This document shows, one piece after another, positions 1-10,366 of a DNA stretch of 17,591 nucleotides. The stretch is from Gloeopeniophorella convolvens (taxonomy: Eukaryota; Basidiomycota; Agaricomycetes; Russulales). The stretch spans positions 1 to 17,591 of the forward strand of contig WTXD01000210.1 of assembly GCA_022496205.1 (NCBI GenBank). Reading direction: 5' to 3'. The notes beneath the pieces were generated by a model, which did not search any database, was not told the origin of the DNA, and saw only the letters and a program-made list of their open reading frames with translations. Made by a program: the position numbers and the translations under genes. Numbering within the stretch: position 1 is the first letter of the stretch; every line of letters starts with the position of its first letter.

Positions 1-184
1 ACGCGAGCCAGAGCCGCGTCGCGGCGGCGAGCTTGGGGCCCGGAAAGTGCGCGAGCGGGTGAAAGTAGACGTTGTAGAGCGCGCGGGCGGCGGCCCACGT
101 CAGGACGACCGCGAGCAGGACGTGCGGGGCGGGCACGGCGGCGGTGGCGCGGAAGAGGATGAGCTGCAGCGGGGCGGGCAGCAT
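1..184 (-). CDS. Cytochrome P450, N-terminal fragment (truncated by window edge)
   Basis: The minus-strand frame opens with ATG at 184-182 and stays open to the window edge, giving 61 codons. It starts with a hydrophobic stretch (about residues 5-37, including HVLLAVVLTWAAARA), as expected for the single ER membrane anchor of a microsomal P450. Next comes YNVYFHPLAHFPGPKLAAAT, which is the classic fungal P450 membrane hinge and proline-rich motif (HPLxxFPGPK). The heme-binding cysteine loop, I-helix and ExxR motif lie outside the window, so catalytic competence and CYP family cannot be judged. Fungal P450s of this kind are ER-bound monooxygenases for xenobiotics or secondary metabolites; the substrate is unknown. 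No intron is needed in the visible part. The family call is strong because the hinge motif is nearly diagnostic; the start codon is the only ATG in a sensible place. Confidence 0.85.
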   Translation of the reverse strand, partial: MLPAPLQLILFRATAAVPAPHVLLAVVLTWAAARALYNVYFHPLAHFPGPKLAAATRLWLA

Positions 185-1303
185 AATCGTAATCGGGGAG
201 GGGCGGGGGTGCGATCGCACAGCGCGGGGGGCGCTCGCGCTATAAGCGCAGTGCAGCAGCGTCGCTTTATCACGCAGCACAGTGGCACCGGAGGCGCGGG
301 GGGTGGGTCTGCCCTGTGCCACGGGCGTGGTACCTTGATTTTTAATTTTCAGCAGCAGGTCGCGCGGCAGGTGATGCGTGATGATGTCTGCGTAGTAAGC
401 TGCGCCTACAGCCCGGTGGGCGCGCAGGGTTCGCATTCGTTCGATTCGCAGGGGCAGATGTCACGTAAATAGCATTGGGGGGAGATTCGCGCGGCAAGTA
501 GGCGAGGCTAGTGCGAGAAAGGACAAAGCGAGGGCTCACGCGCACGGGAGAGCGACGCGAGCCGCTCGGGATCGGAACGGCCGACTCGATCTGTGTGTGG
601 TGGCTCCGGGATCAGCGGCGCATCGGCGTGGCCAATCGCGGGGCGTCGCCTGCTAGCCCCATCGCAATTGGCGGGCAGGATGATATTGGAGCTGGCGTTG
701 CAAGGCTTCGACCGCTTCTCCTTCGATGGATGGCCATTGGCCTCGGCAACCGCCACGTACGCGTCATCCCCCGCCAAGCCGCGATTAGGGCTTACGGCAG
801 CCCCTGCTGATTCGGGCACAAGCACCACCGCACCACACGTCTCCGACCCCTTTTGCCACTCACACTGACACGCCCCTTCCCATCAGGCCCATTGAATGCC
901 TTCTTCTCGTTACGCCACTGATCCTGTCGCACCCAATGTGATAGAAAGCATCACGGTATATAGGATCCCATAACGGGTCTGCAGAACCCCTCCTTACGAT
1001 ACATAAATAATGAATGCGTGACAGCCTGCCAGAAAAAAAAAAAAGTGTGATCAAGTGCTACCGTACTAGAACGCGGACGGCGAGCGGACGCGAACATGTA
1101 ATTAAACGAAGGTTCATTGAAAGAGAGCGAAAGTTCTGGCAACGATAATCGAGGAATCGAGATGAAAAGCCGACGACGCCCCCACGAACTGCCGCGCGCG
1201 CGCAACGATCAGCCCAACGAAGCGAGTTCAACCGCCCCGCCCCGTTCCCGCACGGCCCAGTCAGCCCAGCGCGCCGACAATCAGCGCAGCCCAAGCACCA
1301 GCA
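185..1303. other. Intergenic region: P450 upstream side and DUF3433-gene downstream side
   Basis: This 1.1-kb stretch lies between the P450 start (transcribed leftward) and the 3' end of the DUF3433 gene (also leftward), so it should hold the P450 promoter and the DUF3433 terminator. An AT-rich TATA-like site lies near 240-247, about 56 nt upstream of the P450 ATG, but it is weak. Open frames of 60-140 codons occur here on both strands. They look like GC-driven chance frames: low complexity, no recognisable domain and no consistent splice sites. I see no RNA gene. Confidence 0.5.
1033..1044. repeat. Poly(A)/poly(T) tract, 12 nt
   Basis: An uninterrupted run of twelve A on the plus strand (T on the minus strand) lies in the intergenic region between the P450 and DUF3433 genes. 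It stands out in GC-rich DNA. It could be a nucleosome-excluding tract or a simple slippage repeat; there is no sign of an adjacent retroposed copy or target-site duplication. Confidence 0.8.
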
Positions 1304-4024
1304 TCACTCCGCCGCCCTGCGCGGGCTCGGCGGGACCGCGCGCCGAAAGGCGGCGGGGATGAAGCTCATCCGCCACCCCGCAGGGCTCTGCGCCTCCTCG
1401 TACCCCGCGTCGCCCTCCGTGACGATCTTCATGCTGCGCGGGTCGATGCGGAACCGCCGCCCCTTGAGCGCCTCGCTGATCTCCTCTGGCCGCTGCCGCC
1501 CGTTCAGCATCTCCGCCATCGGCGTCTGCGCCGTGAACGCCGCCGCCGACGCGAGCGTGCCCGGCTCGTGCTGCAGGCGCAGCCCCCGGCGGTCGTGCTT
1601 GTGCAGCGTGTGCATGATCGTGCCGAACAGCGCCAGCACGAGCATCCCCACCGCGAGAAGGTGCACCGCGACGTCGCTAAGCGCTGCTGTGAGACGAATG
1701 TCCCGAGTCGGAGAGACGGGAGCAGACGCACGAGAGGAAGAGCCGCTTCTTGAACGTCAACACGGTCACGGTCATCGGCTCTGGCGCATCGACAAAGTAC
1801 AGCAGCGACGCCAGCAAGGCGAGGTATTTCCTCTGCGGGCGGCGGTGGTCAGCGCCGCGTGCACGCGTTGTCCGTTTGAAACGCAGAACTCACGTATACG
1901 GTCGCAGACAGCGTGGCAAACGTGTTGTTCACAAACGCTGCCGTCAGCCCCCCGTCGCTCTGGACGGCGTTCTCGAACACCGAGGCGGGAAGCTGCAGCA
2001 GAATGGCCCCCGCCCGCGCGTTCACAAACGGATCCACCACGAGGTTCGTCCAGTTCAGGCCGCTGTACGCCCGCCCAAAGAGCGGGGCGCCCGTGATGTT
2101 GCCCGCAAACTGCGTGAAGGGGCCTTGGCCGGCGGTCAGGTTGCTAATTGGGGTGACGTCCGTGAGATTGCTGGATGCGAGGTCGACCGTGGCCACGACG
2201 TTCAGTGCCGTGATGCTCGGCGCGCACAACGTTACCGAAGCCATCGGCGTTGGCTGGTACGTGAAGAACCAGAAGATCGCTGGAGAAAAGTCGATGCTGC
2301 TCGTGTTGAACGCCGAGCAGTTCGTCAGCGTCTGGGCACCGAACAGGTTGATCGAGCTCCTGTCGACTTCCCAGGAGAACTGGCAACCGCTGAAGGTCGC
2401 GCTGTTATTCCAGCCACTTCCGTCGGGGTGTTTGTCCATTACGACAGGCTACGGGTTCCCGTTCAGCCAATGATCCCACCGCCTATCATCATCGAGTGCC
2501 GACATACCGAATCAGGGTTGCGGCATCCAGGGTCGGTGAGAATAGCAGTCGTGTTCGCTTTCAGCGTTCCATTGGTTGCTAGGTTCAACGGAAGCTAAGG
2601 AAGTATTCGTATTGCGTCGTTGGTGCGGCTGAGAAACGATACGCACATCGAAGGCGCCGACAGTATAGCCGTCGTGGATGAACGCCGGGTCCCCAATACC
2701 ATAGACGATCGATGCGGCCGCGAAACCAGACGCACCCAGGAAACCTGCACCCCAAGCACCACAGTCAGTACCTTGAGGCGTAGAGCATAAAAGGTGGAGT
2801 GCGTACTTGACAAATCCTGAGTCTGCTCATCCGGATTCAAAGATATCTGGCGGAGGTTGTTCACCTGTGCTTCTATAACGTGACCGTGAGCAGCGAAGCC
2901 AACGAAAGCGCAGCAGCGTGCCTTACCTGGCAGAGATCGATACGTGTCCCGTACACTGAACAGCGCCGCGGCGATGGGTTGGAAAGATAGGGCGACGAGC
3001 GCCATGAGAGACGCAAGCGCGACGATATAGTGGTGGTTATATGATGCTCGCATCCACACGATTGCATTACTGGAAGCGCGTCAACACAGGTGCAAGCGAA
3101 ACAAAAGCCCGACTCACTGTGAGCGGGTATAGTCGAGCAGCAAGCTGCGCTGAGCGGGGGAGTCGCCGTGGACAAGGTCGACATATGGCTAGCGCGAGAA
3201 GCCGAGAAGGTGAGCAAGAGCATCCTTCTGTGATGGCGCGACCCACCTGCAGCCGCTTCACTTCCAAGTCGGTCCACGCCCATATGCCAACCAGGACCAT
3301 GGCTACGCCAACAGCGGGGAGCGTCTGGTAGTGGCATGCGATGAGCGAGCTGACCGCGTTTAGCAAGCCAGCTACTCACGTAAACGTAGTGCAGGATGCC
3401 CTTGTCTGCATTTTCCTTCGTCGCCCACCCTGAGCGAGAATCAGAATCGAAGCACAGCCGCTTCGTCGCGGAACGGCTCACCGTGATTTTTGTGGCTGAA
3501 ATGAAGTGCTACCTCCAGCGCAATAGCCCCTGCGACGAGTACGCAGACATATGTGACCCAAAACCATGTTCTCAATGGAAGCGGGAGCCATTGTAGCGTG
3601 CTCGGCGCGAGTGGTGCTAAGCACGCTCACGTCAGCAGGCGCTTTGTGGAATATCAAGCAACACGCACTCGAGCCTATCTGCGTCTCCCCAGGAATATCT
3701 CCTAACCGCTGTGGCTTGTAGCCGGCGTACTGTGCGTGCTCGAGACTCGTAGCAGCAGTGTCTGGGGATATCCTTGCGGCCTCGTTCGCCTTGAATGTTT
3801 GAACGTTGAACCCAGGCGAGTCTGTGTTCACCTGACGAATGGAAGAAGACAGAAGCAGTTGAGCATCAAACTCTGTCCTCGGAACACACGACATTGCTCA
3901 CTGCTTGATACCCGAGATAGTCAACCGTGGGAAGCTGCGGCGCAGGACTGGGAAGGGGGGTGCCATCGTGCTGCGTTAGCCCGTTGTGCACAGGCAAGGG
4001 CGTGCCGTGCTCAAGATTTGACAT
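1304..4024 (-). CDS. DUF3433-family fungal membrane protein, 13 exons, 680 aa
   Basis: Exons on the minus strand: 4024-3902, 3831-3669, 3616-3482, 3429-3380, 3324-3247, 3188-3118, 3069-2927, 2872-2807, 2744-2647, 2594-2508, 2448-1894, 1832-1732, 1676-1304 (2,043 nt, stop included). All introns are GT-AG and phases agree throughout. Family signatures are WLPLPLRTWF (about 105-114), DLEVKRLQPYVDL, SLLLDYTRS, an AAASIVYGIGDPAF block, and the tail HEPGTLAS plus KGRRFRIDP. Predicted helices lie near 113-133, 160-176, 221-244 and 559-578. The segment about 330-520 has at least eight N-glycosylation sequons, so it is probably outside the cell or in the ER lumen, with both ends cytosolic. Biochemical function is unknown. 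Many ascomycete relatives carry two such domains in a longer chain; this one has a single copy. The acceptor at 2873 is the least certain junction (2870 is an alternative). The frame is open upstream of the chosen ATG, so a longer N-terminus is possible. Confidence 0.85.
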
Positions 4025-4350
4025 GAATGCAGGGAACGGGAGGGGTCGTGATGGTGGGGGGGAAGAGATAATGCCGGGCAGAAGACCAGGGAGGTGGACC
4101 TGCTGAGTTGTCGTGGCCGATCGGACTCGCGGGTCGAATATACAAGACGACGAGCTCCGCCCAGCGATACAGATCCGCAAGCGAAGATCAACAGACCGTG
4201 CGCGTGGTCAACTCGGCAGTGTTTCAGGCGGCCAGCTCGGCGATGGAGAGCAGGCCGAAGGGGATGGCTCGCGCTGGAGCAGCGGCAAGTGGTGTCGTAG
4301 ACGGAGCGGTGGAGGACAAGAGACAGGGGAGAAAGGGTGGGACGGTGCCA
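4025..4350 (-). promoter_or_regulatory. Probable 5' UTR and promoter of the DUF3433-family gene
   Basis: Directly upstream of the ATG at 4024 the minus strand is strongly pyrimidine-rich (C/T runs between about 4030 and 4080). Such CT-rich leaders are common before transcription start sites of basidiomycete genes. A weak TATA-like stretch occurs near 4136-4142. Plus-strand frames here (for example 4108-4353) look like shadows of this leader and match no family I know. Confidence 0.4.
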
Positions 4351-4439
4351 TGAGAGCCCATAAAGGGCGCCCAGGGCTTGGATTCATTCACTCGTGTTTC
4401 CTTGTCAGAGATGGAACTCGGCCATCAGACGCGACGTCG

Positions 4440-5234
4440 TGCATTGTCGTACTACGAGTGCGATCCGATCAACTTGAACAAACTTTCTTTGGCAATGGCT
4501 TGCTTTACTCACCCTCCACCACATCGTCCCACCACCCAGGCCTATCAATCGCAGCCGCGGCCAATCGCTATTTTGAGCAGTCTGCTCCAGTTTTCTTTGG
4601 ACCATCCAGCGCAAAATCCTGGTCGGGATAGCCGGACAGCGACACGATATAGTTAGCTGTTTACGGCCACCCGATCAGGGCCGCGGTACTGCCGCGATTG
4701 GACACGGGTACACCGCCTGCGGACATTCAAATCAGATCTCGCGCCGCCTCCTGCCGTCTACCTATCCCCGGCGGCCGTGAGCAATGCCTTTACCACTGCC
4801 CAGCAGATCTACGAACACAGCGCCGACGAGCATCGACGAAGCTGAAGACTTTCTCGTGTCATAGGCATTGGAGAGAATCGAGCTGGTGCGCCCGGGCTCA
4901 CCCCTGACCCGCAGTGGCTTCGCGTGCAGGGCAGGCGCTTTTCCCTGCCAGTAATTTCCGATTGCTCCATCTTCCGCGGTGCCGTTCGTCCTGCTCTCCC
5001 GTCGCCTCCATGGATTTGCGGCTTAGACGAGATCGACGCTGTCATGCCATCTCGTGTTCATGTATCCTTACTTGGCACCTTGTGCGCAAACCGGAGCTCT
5101 TAAAGTCACCAATTCTTGGCGCCGATCCTTGTCTCCACGCTCGCTGTTTCTAGCTCCCGCTCTATGCCACGTTAATGCACAGACGTACTGGCTCCTAAAA
5201 CTGTCTGTCCGAGGACCTGTAGGACTTGGTGCAG
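4440..5234 (+). other. Coding-like mosaic upstream of an unrecognised spliced gene
   Basis: Several plus-strand frames here have gene-like codon texture but do not join into one frame. One runs about 4480-4630 (with FFGNGLLYSPS and NRYFEQSAPVFFGPSS). A second runs 4657-5103, 149 codons, broken by one in-frame TGA at 4843-4845 (with AAVSNAFTTAQQIYEHSADE before it and GRRFSLPVISDCSIFRGAVR after it). A tentative phase-0 intron from a good GTGAGC donor at 4777 to an acceptor ending at 4875 would remove the TGA. Another from 5062 to 5234 would join to the exon at 5235. No convincing start codon was found. I do not recognise the protein. It may be the 5' half of the next entry or a decaying gene. 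Confidence 0.3.
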
Positions 5235-5762
5235 GAGCCCACCTTTGCCCCGAAGAGAGCTCTTGGCCTTCTCGCTCGTCAGGACACCGCCACATCCAGC
5301 CCCACTCATGCGATCTCTTTTACGGACACCATACTCATATGCACCGACTCCAGACGCGCCGACTTCCAGCGAAATACTGTGATTGATGAGATCGATGCCT
5401 CCAATTCCCGAGCGGCGAGAGTACGCCCCAATTCGACACAGCGTGCATGGTCTGCCGTATCGTAGCACTGCCTTACTACTCGTACGCTCTCGTATGATGG
5501 CTCTGCATGACAGTCGAAGCGCCTCGTCTCCGCTAGACCCACAGCGAGCTCCAGTCCCATCACGTCCTTTCACTTTACTACCGACCCTGCGGAGGAGCCG
5601 CCTCCGACCCTGCATGGGCGTGGTCATTTTATCCCCATCGACAGCTTCCGCAACTGCATCTGGGTGCGTCCGCGTAAAGTGGAGGACCGTGGAGTAAGTG
5701 TGTCTAGATGCACCGAACAGCGCGAGTGGAAGCGGGCAGCACAGTTTGGATGCAATATTTAG
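5235..5762 (+). CDS. Unrecognised gene, three 3' exons that splice in frame
   Basis: Proposed exons are 5235-5456, 5514-5693 and 5745-5762, with introns 5457-5513 (57 nt) and 5694-5744 (51 nt; perfect GTAAGT donor). All junctions are phase 0, there are no internal stops, and the frame ends in TAG at 5760-5762. The 139 encoded residues include ISFTDTILICTDSRRADF, HGRGHFIPIDSFRNCIWVRP and a short end, EDRGFGCNI. Codon texture is gene-like, and the splice sites that keep it open fall exactly where the frame would fail. The acceptor at 5234 (GGTGCAG) marks the left limit; upstream exons are uncertain. A 262-codon open frame on the opposite strand (5172-5960) overlaps, but its composition looks like a shadow. 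I recognise no domain and assign no function. Confidence 0.42.
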
Positions 5763-6281
5763 ATTATCGAGGCAGAGTGACATGTGTCGACATTTACTAT
5801 TGTAGGTGTGTGTACGAAAATATGAACTTCTTTCCGAGCTTCCACACCTAGGAGGAGGGCATTGAAGCATAATATGAATGATACATCCAAGAAGACCGTT
5901 CGATGTTGCACCACAATACTTCAGAGGCTGCGGGAGGGACAACGCGGCGTCTGTACACACGGGTGCTGAAACAGTCCTGAAAAGAAAATCGGAAGGGCAC
6001 GCAAGGGGTCATTGGAATTCAGGTGTTGCTCGCATTGCTCGTTGATACGACGTCGGGAAGAACTGTAAAGTTGCAGAGGGATGAATGCATGAACGTTCGA
6101 ACGAGGAGGAAGAGGAAGGATTTGTTATACGAGGCTCACACGTGATGCTGTCGTTCCCACGGGCCACGGCTTCGCCGGCGAGTTCCGGCTTACGAAAGAC
6201 ACGCGACGTCACGGTGTTGCGGCGCGTCGCGGCGTTCTAACTTCTGTCGACGCGTCTTCTCACCTCCAGTCACGCGCAGCC
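5763..6281 (+). promoter_or_regulatory. MSH2 upstream region
   Basis: This stretch holds no gene that I can support. It contains a CACGTG E-box at 6139-6144, a GACGTCAC (CRE-like) site at 6205-6212 and an ACGCGT box at 6250-6255, all within about 145 nt of the MSH2 start. No canonical TATA box is seen, which fits a housekeeping or cell-cycle promoter. The left part presumably contains the 3' UTR of the preceding plus-strand locus. Confidence 0.5.
6250..6255. promoter_or_regulatory. MCB-type ACGCGT box upstream of MSH2
   Basis: A palindromic ACGCGT lies 27 nt before the MSH2 ATG; related ACGCGA and GGCGCG sequences occur at 6201-6206 and 6221-6226. In fungi this is the core site of MBF (Mbp1-Swi6), which drives G1/S expression of DNA replication and repair genes. 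The position next to a mismatch-repair gene makes a functional site plausible. It lies close to the start codon and might fall within the 5' UTR. Occupancy is inference. Confidence 0.5.
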
Positions 6282-9200
6282 ATGTCATTGATGTACGGGA
6301 AAGAAAAGGAGGACGACACGGGTACGCTCTTTATATCCGTCGGAGATACCGCAGTGCTGATCGAGTCTAGATACCTTTGATCCCGGGTTCATCTCGTTCT
6401 TCAACAAGCTTCCTGCCAAGTCGCCAGACACCACTGGCACCATCCGGCTATTCCACAGGAAGGCCAGCAATGAGGAGTTTTATAGTGCGCATGGTGCAGA
6501 CGCGCTGTATGTCGCCCAGCACGTCTTCCATACCAACTCCGTCCTCAAGTACCTCGGTTCTGGTGGGAAGGCAGCTGGGTTGCCAAGTGTAACGCTCAGA
6601 CCTACTGTTGCAACATCATTCCTCAGAGAAGCACTGACAAGCAGGCAGCTCAAGGTCGAGATATGGGTGCCTGAAGGAGGCCATGGAAAGAAAGTGGCGA
6701 AGTTCAAACTCGACAAGGAGGTGGGCTTGATGATATTTGAGCTCCTCGGCCTAGCTAATTTGGACGTCTAGGCGTCACCTGGCAACTTGCAAGCCGTGGA
6801 GGAGATGTTGTTTGTGAATAATGACATACTGTCTCCCCCGGTGATCATGGCAGTGAAGCTAGCATCTTCACCTGTTGTTCCTGGTGCTGCGGGGAAAGCA
6901 AGGAGCAAGACGGTCGGCATCGGGTTTGCAGACACAAGCCTGCGGCAATTCGGGGTGGCCGACTTTGTGGACAATGATGCATTCTCAAATGTCGAGGTGC
7001 GTGCGCATATATACTCATCTTCGCGTCCTAGCTCAACACTCGTTCAAAAGACCCTTGCCATCCAACTTGGCATCAAGGAGGCAATAGTACCCACGGGGAC
7101 TGCCTCAGGGACTACCGATCGTGATTTTGATCTCAAGAAGCTCAAAGACGTCCTCGAGCGATGTGACATCGTCATCACGGAGCGCAAGCCTAGTAAGCTT
7201 CCAGGAAGCCCACCGTCCACCCATATTCACACACTCTCGCAGGCGAATTCGTATCCAAAACGATCGAGGAGGATCTCATGCGGCTGTTGGCATCGACCCC
7301 TGCGGACTCTAGCACAGCCGAAAGCTCGGCTGCAATTCGCACGTACCTCCAACTATTACGCTTTCCTCTGCTGACTCGTTGGAACAGCGCAACTCAGCCT
7401 CCCTACGGCACCCTCCGCCGTCGCGGCTCTCATCGCATACCTCAGCCTGTTGTCAGACTCGTCCAATCATGGCGCTTGGACCATCCGCACGCACGACCTG
7501 GACCAATATATGCGTCTGGATGCAAGCGCCCTGCGCGCTTTGAATCTCCTTGAGAGCGGAAATGTGAGTTAAAAGTCCGCGGAGTAGAGCCCGCCATTCG
7601 ACCCCCTTCTGTAGAACACTGGGGCAAGGAATACGACCTTGCTCGGGCTCCTCAATAAATGCAAGACCGCGCAAGGTACGCGTATGTTAGGAAGTTGGCT
7701 CAAACAGCCGCTCGTCAATCGTCATGAGATCCGTACGTCCGCCTGTTCCAGGCACACACTGACGCGTGTCACCAACCTCGATGTGTTCAGTAAAGAGGCA
7801 AGACCTGGTTGAGACATTCGTCGAGGACTCTAGTGCGCGCAGGACCCTTCAGGTCGGCGTCTCGACTTCAAAAGTCGTTGGCTTGGCCTAATTCTCTAAC
7901 TTTAGGACGATTTCATGAAACTTATGCCGGACATGAACCGTATCAGCAAACGTTTCCAGAAGTCCGTTGCATCTCTAGAGGACGTCGTTCGAGTCTACCA
8001 GGCTGTTCTCAAGGTAACGTCGTTCTCGTTCTGGCAAAAATCTATGTACGACGTGTTTTTGTTGCAGTTGACGGGTCTTATCGAAGCTTTGAAGCACGTG
8101 AAGACAGAAAGCGACCGTAGCAAGGAACTTATTCAGGAAACCTACCTGACCCACCTTGAAGACTACGCTGCCACTCTCGAGAAATACGCAGAGATGGTTG
8201 AGCAGACGCTCGACTTGTCTGAGCTTGATCGGCACAACTACGTGATCAAGCCAGACTATGACCCACGGCTGCAGAAGCTCGCGGACCAGATCAACGCGGC
8301 AAGAGATGGGCTCGACCAAGAGCACCGGGACGTGGCGCGTGACCTCGACCTCGACCTTGACAAAAAGCTTCACCTGGAGAACTCGGCAACGTATGGGTAT
8401 TCTTTCCGGCTGACGAAGAATGTACGCAGTCTCCTTTGCCCTCGCTCGCGTATCGCCTCAATCTCGACAGGACGCGCGGGCCATCGCGAATAAGCGGAAG
8501 TACATCGAGCTTGGGACGATCAAGTCCGGTGTATACTTTACAACGACCAAGTTGAAAGGCTGCGCAACGGAATATCAAGAAGCAAACGAGGCATATTCGC
8601 GAACCCAGAGCGGGCTTGTCAAAGAGGTTGTATCAATCGCATGTGCGCATCTTTCACGTCCGTGCAGGCTCGGAGGCTGACATCGGTGTTCCAGCAACGT
8701 ACACCCCTGTGCTCGAGTCGCTCAATGGTGTCTTGGCACACTTGGATGTGATCCTGAGGTGCGCCCTTTGCCTCACGCCAAAGGAGTGCCCAATCAACCG
8801 CTCTTATATAGCTTCGCTCATGTTGCAGTGAACGCTCCCGAGGCATATGTCAAGCCCACTGTTGTAGAAAAAGGTCCGTAGATGGAAGATGGCTCTGCGG
8901 CCTGAGCTCATTCGTGTGCTCTGGTGCAGGTGGTGGAGACCTCGTGCTCAAGGATGCCCGACACCCTTGCCTCGAGGTCCAAGACGATATGAGCTTTATC
9001 CCCAACGACGTTGAGATGATAAAAGGTGCGCCTTCGCAGCTGCTATTGGCATAAGACGTTGACGTAACTCCCGGACTCGCCTAGACAAGAGCGAGTTCCA
9101 AATCATCAGTACGTCTGCTAGCTTGGTCACAACTCCTGCTCTGACCTAGCTACCACCAGCCGGACCCAACATGGGTGGCAAGAGCACCTACATTCGCCAA

Positions 9201-10366
9201 GTATGTCCAGTTCGTTTTGAGGGTCACCCCCGGAAGTTTACATGCCAACGCAGGTTGGTGTGATCGCTCTCATGGCGCAAGTCGGCTCCTTCGTCCCTTG
9301 CTCGGAGGCAAAGTCGCCCATATTTGACTCCATTTTATGCCGTGTGGGTGCTGGTGACAGTCAGCTAAAGGGCATCTCGACATTCATGGCCGAGATGTTG
9401 GAGACGGCGACGATCCTCAAGGTTGGTCTTCGCCATTCGATACCGACCGTGTCTCACGATGGATGAATAGTCCGCCACGAAAGACTCTCTCATCATCATT
9501 GACGAACTCGGCAGAGGTCAGTCGGTGTTCTGTAGTCCTCGTCCACGAAAGTACGTTGTTGCTTACACGAGCGTCTTGCAGGAACATCCACTTATGACGG
9601 CTTCGGGCTGGCCTGGTCCATATCAGAGTAAGTTCCTGCCCAGTTGGCTGGGCTGATGTTGACTTCTCGGAAGGAAAATTGCGTCCGAGATCCATGCGTT
9701 CTGCATGTTTGCCACACATTTCCACGAGCTCACAGCACTCGATCAAGAACTCAGTCACGTACAAAACTTGCACGTTGTCGCTCACGTAGGCGATACGGAC
9801 GAGCAGACCAAAGAGCGGGATATTACATTGCTTTATAAAGTAGAACCTGGTACGTGATATAATGTGGCGATTGAATCCTCAGGCTCATCAGACGTCAGGC
9901 GTGTCCGACCAGAGCTTTGGCATACACGTCGCGAAGATGGCGAACTTCCCGGAGCCCGTTGTCAGAGTGAGATCCTCTTCCTGACGTTGACTTCAAGGCC
10001 TGACCCCCGTTGGCGCAGCTCGCGAAGCGTAAGGCCGAGGAGCTGGAGGACTTCGGCACTGGTACGTCTGCCTACAGGAGTGACTCCCTTCCAAAGCTGA
10101 GGGACGTGTTAGAACAAGTGGCTTCCCAAGAGTCGCAATTTCCCCCCGAGATCGTCGAAAGCGGCGTCCAAATAGTCGAGGAACTGCTGAAAGCTTGGAC
10201 CTCACGGTCCTCTTCGGACGTGCCTACGGCCGATGGGGAGGACGTTGTGATGTCGGATGATCTTTCTCCAGAGGCCCAGTTACAGGAGCTCAAGGCTTGC
10301 TTCTCCGAACACCAGCCGAAATTGGAGGGCAACGCATGGGTCCAGAACCTGCTTGCATCTCTCTAA
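6282..10366 (+). CDS. MSH2: DNA mismatch repair protein MSH2 (MutS homologue), 22 exons, 991 aa
   Basis: MSH2 pairs with MSH6 or MSH3 in the nucleus to recognise mismatches and small loops and, through its ATPase, to recruit MutL proteins. Exons: 6282-6321, 6371-6720, 6772-6996, 7051-7192, 7243-7342, 7398-7563, 7615-7732, 7791-7852, 7906-8013, 8068-8421, 8471-8642, 8695-8758, 8812-8873, 8930-9025, 9085-9108, 9160-9200, 9254-9421, 9471-9516, 9582-9627, 9674-9849, 9899-9966, 10019-10366. All introns are GT-AG, 46-65 nt, and phases agree to the TAA. Landmarks: [13 protein letters not shown] near the N-terminus, [18 protein letters not shown] (lever region), [16 protein letters not shown], Walker [10 protein letters not shown] (696-704), [14 protein letters not shown], Walker [12 protein letters not shown] (Asp775, Glu776), THFHELT, and [10 protein letters not shown]. 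Length is slightly above the usual 930-960, partly from an acidic C-terminal stretch. The first Kozak-like ATG gives the standard N-terminus. The gene appears complete and functional. Confidence 0.97.

Noticed and set aside
508..868. Overlapping 90-106 codon frames on both strands left of the poly(A) tract
   Set aside because: No recognisable motif, no splice logic, and equally open on opposite strands, as expected in GC-rich DNA.
1677..1731. Apparent frameshift in the DUF3433 gene before the last exon
   Set aside because: Choosing the acceptor ending GCTTAG at 1677 instead of the earlier CAG restores the frame (FLS then SDVAVHLL), so no frameshift is needed.
1359..2598. Long plus-strand frames (245 and 282 codons) opposite the DUF3433 gene
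   Set aside because: They are antisense shadows of GC-rich exons; only the minus strand gives family motifs and consistent introns.
5172..5960. 262-codon open frame on the minus strand
   Set aside because: It overlaps plus-strand exons with better codon texture and consistent splice sites, its own composition is irregular, and it shows no domain.
10034..10078. Possible intron at GTACGT near the start of the last MSH2 exon
   Set aside because: The nearest acceptor would give a 16-nt intron and shift the frame; reading through keeps the frame open to the stop.
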